Source: RGIG2041 sp045578865
Lineage (GTDB): Bacteria > Bacillota > Clostridia > UBA1381 > UMGS1253
Direction of reading: 5' to 3'
DNA: 40,184 nt
NCBI GenBank assembly: GCA_045578865.1
Contig: JAZNLB010000033.1
Span: 1 to 40,184 of the forward strand
Made by a program: the position numbers and the translations under genes. Numbering within the stretch: the first letter of the stretch is position 1; each line of letters starts with the position of its first letter. The notes under the pieces were generated by a model that saw only the letters and a program-made list of their open reading frames with translations, did no database searches and was not told the DNA's origin. Positions 38,283 through 40,184 of this stretch are shown one piece after another.

Positions 38283-38999
38283 ATGTTATTTTTCTATATA
38301 CGACATGGTGACCCGATTTACATTCCGGACAGTTTAACGCCGCTTGGTATGCGCCAGGCAGAGGCGGTTGCAAAGCGCCTTGCGCTTTACGGCATAGACG
38401 AGATTTATGCCTCTACTTCCGAGCGTGCAAAGTTGACGGCAAAGCCGACCTGCGAGATTTTGAAAAAAGAAATGGTCGAACTGGATTTTGCCAATGAAAA
38501 TTACGCATGGCAGGAGTTAACGGTAAAAAAAGAGGACGGAAGCTCGACATGGATGTTTGGGCATACACCTACCCGGGCGCTTTTAACACAGCCGGATATG
38601 GTTGCGTTGGGCGAGCAGTGGTATACGCATCCTGCCTTTGCGAATTATGATTTTAAAGGCGGCATTGAACGAATCCGCAAGGAAGCGGACGGATTTTTTT
38701 GTCAGTTGGGTTATGAGCACATTGGGGGCACGGGCAAATATAAGGTGCTTGATGATAACCAAAAGCGCATAGCGCTTTTTGCACACCAAGGTTTCGGCCT
38801 TGCGTTTTTAAGTTGTCTTTTGGACATTCCGTATCCGTCATTTTGTACCCATTTTGATATGGGGCATACGGGCATGACGGTAATTGAGTTTAGAAATGAA
38901 GACGGATTTGCCATTCCGCATGTATTGACCGTTTCGGATGATGCACACCTTTATCGCGAGGGTCTGCCGACCAAATACTCTAACCAGATTTATTTTTAA
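38283..38999 (+). CDS. Histidine phosphatase superfamily protein
   Basis: Phosphatase of the phosphoglycerate-mutase-like branch, 238 residues. The catalytic RHG is at FYIRHGDPIY near the start, followed by LTPLGMRQAEAVAKRL and a second Arg-containing segment STSERAKLTAKPTCEIL; the second His lies in IALFAHQGFGLAFLSCLL. A third conserved region, FDMGHTGMTVIEF, is near residue 205. The substrate cannot be assigned; relatives range from sugar phosphatases to cofactor-processing enzymes. ATG 38283 is preferred to ATG 38268 because GGAGGTGA lies between them. Single gene. Confidence 0.88.
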   Translation: MLFFYIRHGDPIYIPDSLTPLGMRQAEAVAKRLALYGIDEIYASTSERAKLTAKPTCEILKKEMVELDFANENYAWQELTVKKEDGSSTWMFGHTPTRALLTQPDMVALGEQWYTHPAFANYDFKGGIERIRKEADGFFCQLGYEHIGGTGKYKVLDDNQKRIALFAHQGFGLAFLSCLLDIPYPSFCTHFDMGHTGMTVIEFRNEDGFAIPHVLTVSDDAHLYREGLPTKYSNQIYF

Positions 39000-39039
39000 G
39001 ACAGATAAAAGTGTGTATTTGCCATGAAAAATTTTCCTG

Positions 39040-39067
39040 TTGACATTTTTCGCGCTTGTGCTATAAT
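39040..39067 (+). promoter_or_regulatory. Promoter of dinB
   Basis: TTGACA (39040-39045), 16-base spacer, TATAAT (39062-39067), about 40 bases before the start codon. Confidence 0.85.
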
Positions 39068-39072
39068 ATAAA

Positions 39073-39086
39073 CGAACTTATGTTTG
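39073..39086. promoter_or_regulatory. LexA (SOS) box in front of dinB
   Basis: CGAACTTATGTTTG fits the Gram-positive LexA/DinR pattern CGAAC-N4-GTTYG-like and lies 6 bases after the -10 box, covering the transcription start. SOS induction of this polymerase gene is therefore expected. Confidence 0.82.
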
Positions 39087-39107
39087 TAAATGAAAGCGGT
39101 GAATGGG

Positions 39108-40184
39108 ATGGCGGAGCGCGAGCGCGTGATTTTGCATAGTGATTTGAATAATTTTTATGCTTCGGTAGAGTGTTTGATACAACCGGGCTTGCGTGGCAAG
39201 TTTGTGGCAGTTTGTGGTAAGGAAGAAGACCGGCATGGCATTGTGCTTGCCAAAAATCAGGCGGCAAAGATGTGCGGTGTGTGCACGGGCGATACCATCT
39301 GGCAGGCAAAAAAGAAATGTCCCGAGCTGGTGGTTGTGCCGCCGCATTTCGACCTTTATCAGCATTATTCACAGTTGGCGCGTGAAATTTATATGGATTT
39401 TACCGACCAGATTGAGCCGTTTGGGATGGATGAGTGTTGGCTGGATGTAACCGGCAGCGTGCATTTAATGGGCAGCGGTGCTGAGATTGCAGAGCAAATT
39501 CGTGCACGCATGGAAAATGAACTTGGCTTGACGGTATCCATCGGCGTATCGTTTAATAAAGTTTTTGCAAAGCTGGGCAGTGATTTAAAAAAACCGAATG
39601 CGGTGACGGTGATTACCAAAGCGAATTTTAAAAAAAGACTTTGGGATTTGCAAGCCTCTGAGATGATTGGTGTCGGGCGTGCAACGGGGAAGACTCTGGA
39701 AAAATACGGAATTCATACCATTGGGCAGCTTGCGGCTGCCAATCCGCAACTTTTGGTGCAGTGGCTGGGCGTAAACGGGGAAAAGTTACATCGTTGGGCA
39801 AATGGGCTTGACAACAGTCCCGTGCAGGTTTTTGATGCACAAAATGAGGTGAAAAGCATAGGGAGAGGTATCACCTGTGTGGCGGATTTGGAAGATGAGC
39901 AGGATGTGTGGAAAGTGATTTTGGCGATGGCGCAAAAGGTAGCCGTAGAGCTCAGGCATATCGGACTGCACGCCGGCGGTGTAGGGTTGGAGATTAAAAA
40001 TAATCAACTGGTGCGAACAAGTATGCAAAGTCGATTAGATACGCCGGTTCAGACAGCGGATGCGCTTGCCAAGCAGGCGATGGCGATGTTTCGGGCGCAG
40101 TATGACTGGGCATATCCGGTGCGAGCATTGTCGGTGCGTGCATTTGCTTTGACGCAGCAGCAGTACAGTCAACTTACCGTTACG
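39108..40184 (+). CDS. dinB: DNA polymerase IV (Y-family), 3'-truncated by window
   Basis: Error-prone translesion polymerase; the frame is open to the window end (359 codons present, usually about 400). The palm metal ligands lie in VILHSDLNNFYASVE (Asp) and FGMDECWLDVTG (Asp-Glu, where the usual Ser of SIDE is Gly). Further blocks are TVSIGVSFNKVFAKLGSDLKKPN, the helix-hairpin-helix MIGVGRATGKTLEKYGI, and the start of the little-finger domain SIGRGITCVADLEDEQDV. ATG 39108 is chosen because GCGGTGA lies about 5 bases upstream; an in-frame ATG at 39090 has no ribosome binding site. Preceded by a consensus promoter and LexA box. Confidence 0.93.
   Translation, partial: MAERERVILHSDLNNFYASVECLIQPGLRGKFVAVCGKEEDRHGIVLAKNQAAKMCGVCTGDTIWQAKKKCPELVVVPPHFDLYQHYSQLAREIYMDFTDQIEPFGMDECWLDVTGSVHLMGSGAEIAEQIRARMENELGLTVSIGVSFNKVFAKLGSDLKKPNAVTVITKANFKKRLWDLQASEMIGVGRATGKTLEKYGIHTIGQLAAANPQLLVQWLGVNGEKLHRWANGLDNSPVQVFDAQNEVKSIGRGITCVADLEDEQDVWKVILAMAQKVAVELRHIGLHAGGVGLEIKNNQLVRTSMQSRLDTPVQTADALAKQAMAMFRAQYDWAYPVRALSVRAFALTQQQYSQLTVT

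Overview
The window most likely comes from an anaerobic Firmicute of the class Clostridia, probably a gut-type or other mesophilic species; this is inferred from content, not from a database match. Supporting signs are ferredoxin-linked indolepyruvate oxidoreductase, a rubredoxin fusion, a T-box leader, a NiaR-type repressor, an OLE-type large RNA, consensus sigma-A promoters, a LexA box of Gram-positive type, strong AGGAGG-like ribosome binding sites and several GTG/TTG starts. Base composition is moderate and fairly even. I see no phage, insertion sequence, tRNA, rRNA or CRISPR array. The first gene (iorA) is cut at its 5' end and the last (dinB) at its 3' end.

Layout. 1-3170 (+): iorA-iorB-paaK-ACT, an operon for oxidation of aryl-pyruvates to aryl-acetyl-CoA/aryl-acetates. 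3230-7211 (+): a structured noncoding RNA of about 620 nt that I identify as OLE RNA, followed by its membrane partner oapA, then dxs and tlyA, the gene order known for OLE loci. 7229-13066 (+): polysaccharide export ABC transporter (permease and ATPase), then a separately promoted Wzz-like/BY-kinase/sugar-dehydratase set; the kinase has a Tyr-Gly tail with 17 tyrosines. 13183-14489 (+): SLH-like secreted protein, VanZ-like protein, and an SCP2-like protein with a lysine-rich tail. 14546-17045: NiaR-type repressor (-) divergent from a PTS_EIIC_2-type membrane protein and an inositol monophosphatase (+).

17088-21553 (-): aroF-pheA-aroA-tyrA, preceded by what looks like a full ribosome-mediated attenuator: consensus promoter, 21-codon leader peptide with a Phe/Tyr run, antiterminator helix and intrinsic terminator. 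21740-32340 (-): arginine cluster argC-argJ-argB-argD-argF-carA-carB under ARG-box-like palindromes. CarA has lost its glutaminase Cys, His and Glu, and CarB is fused in frame to a diaminopimelate epimerase domain whose first catalytic Cys is Ala. A two-copy 100-bp repeat lies between argB and argD.

32530-40184: ileS under an Ile-specific T-box (+), a hotdog thioesterase and a flavin reductase-rubredoxin fusion (+), exonuclease III (-), a histidine phosphatase (+), and LexA-boxed DNA polymerase IV (+, partial). The strongest leads for something new are the glutaminase-dead CarA paired with a CarB-DapF fusion, the aromatic leader-peptide attenuator, and OLE in a probable mesophile.
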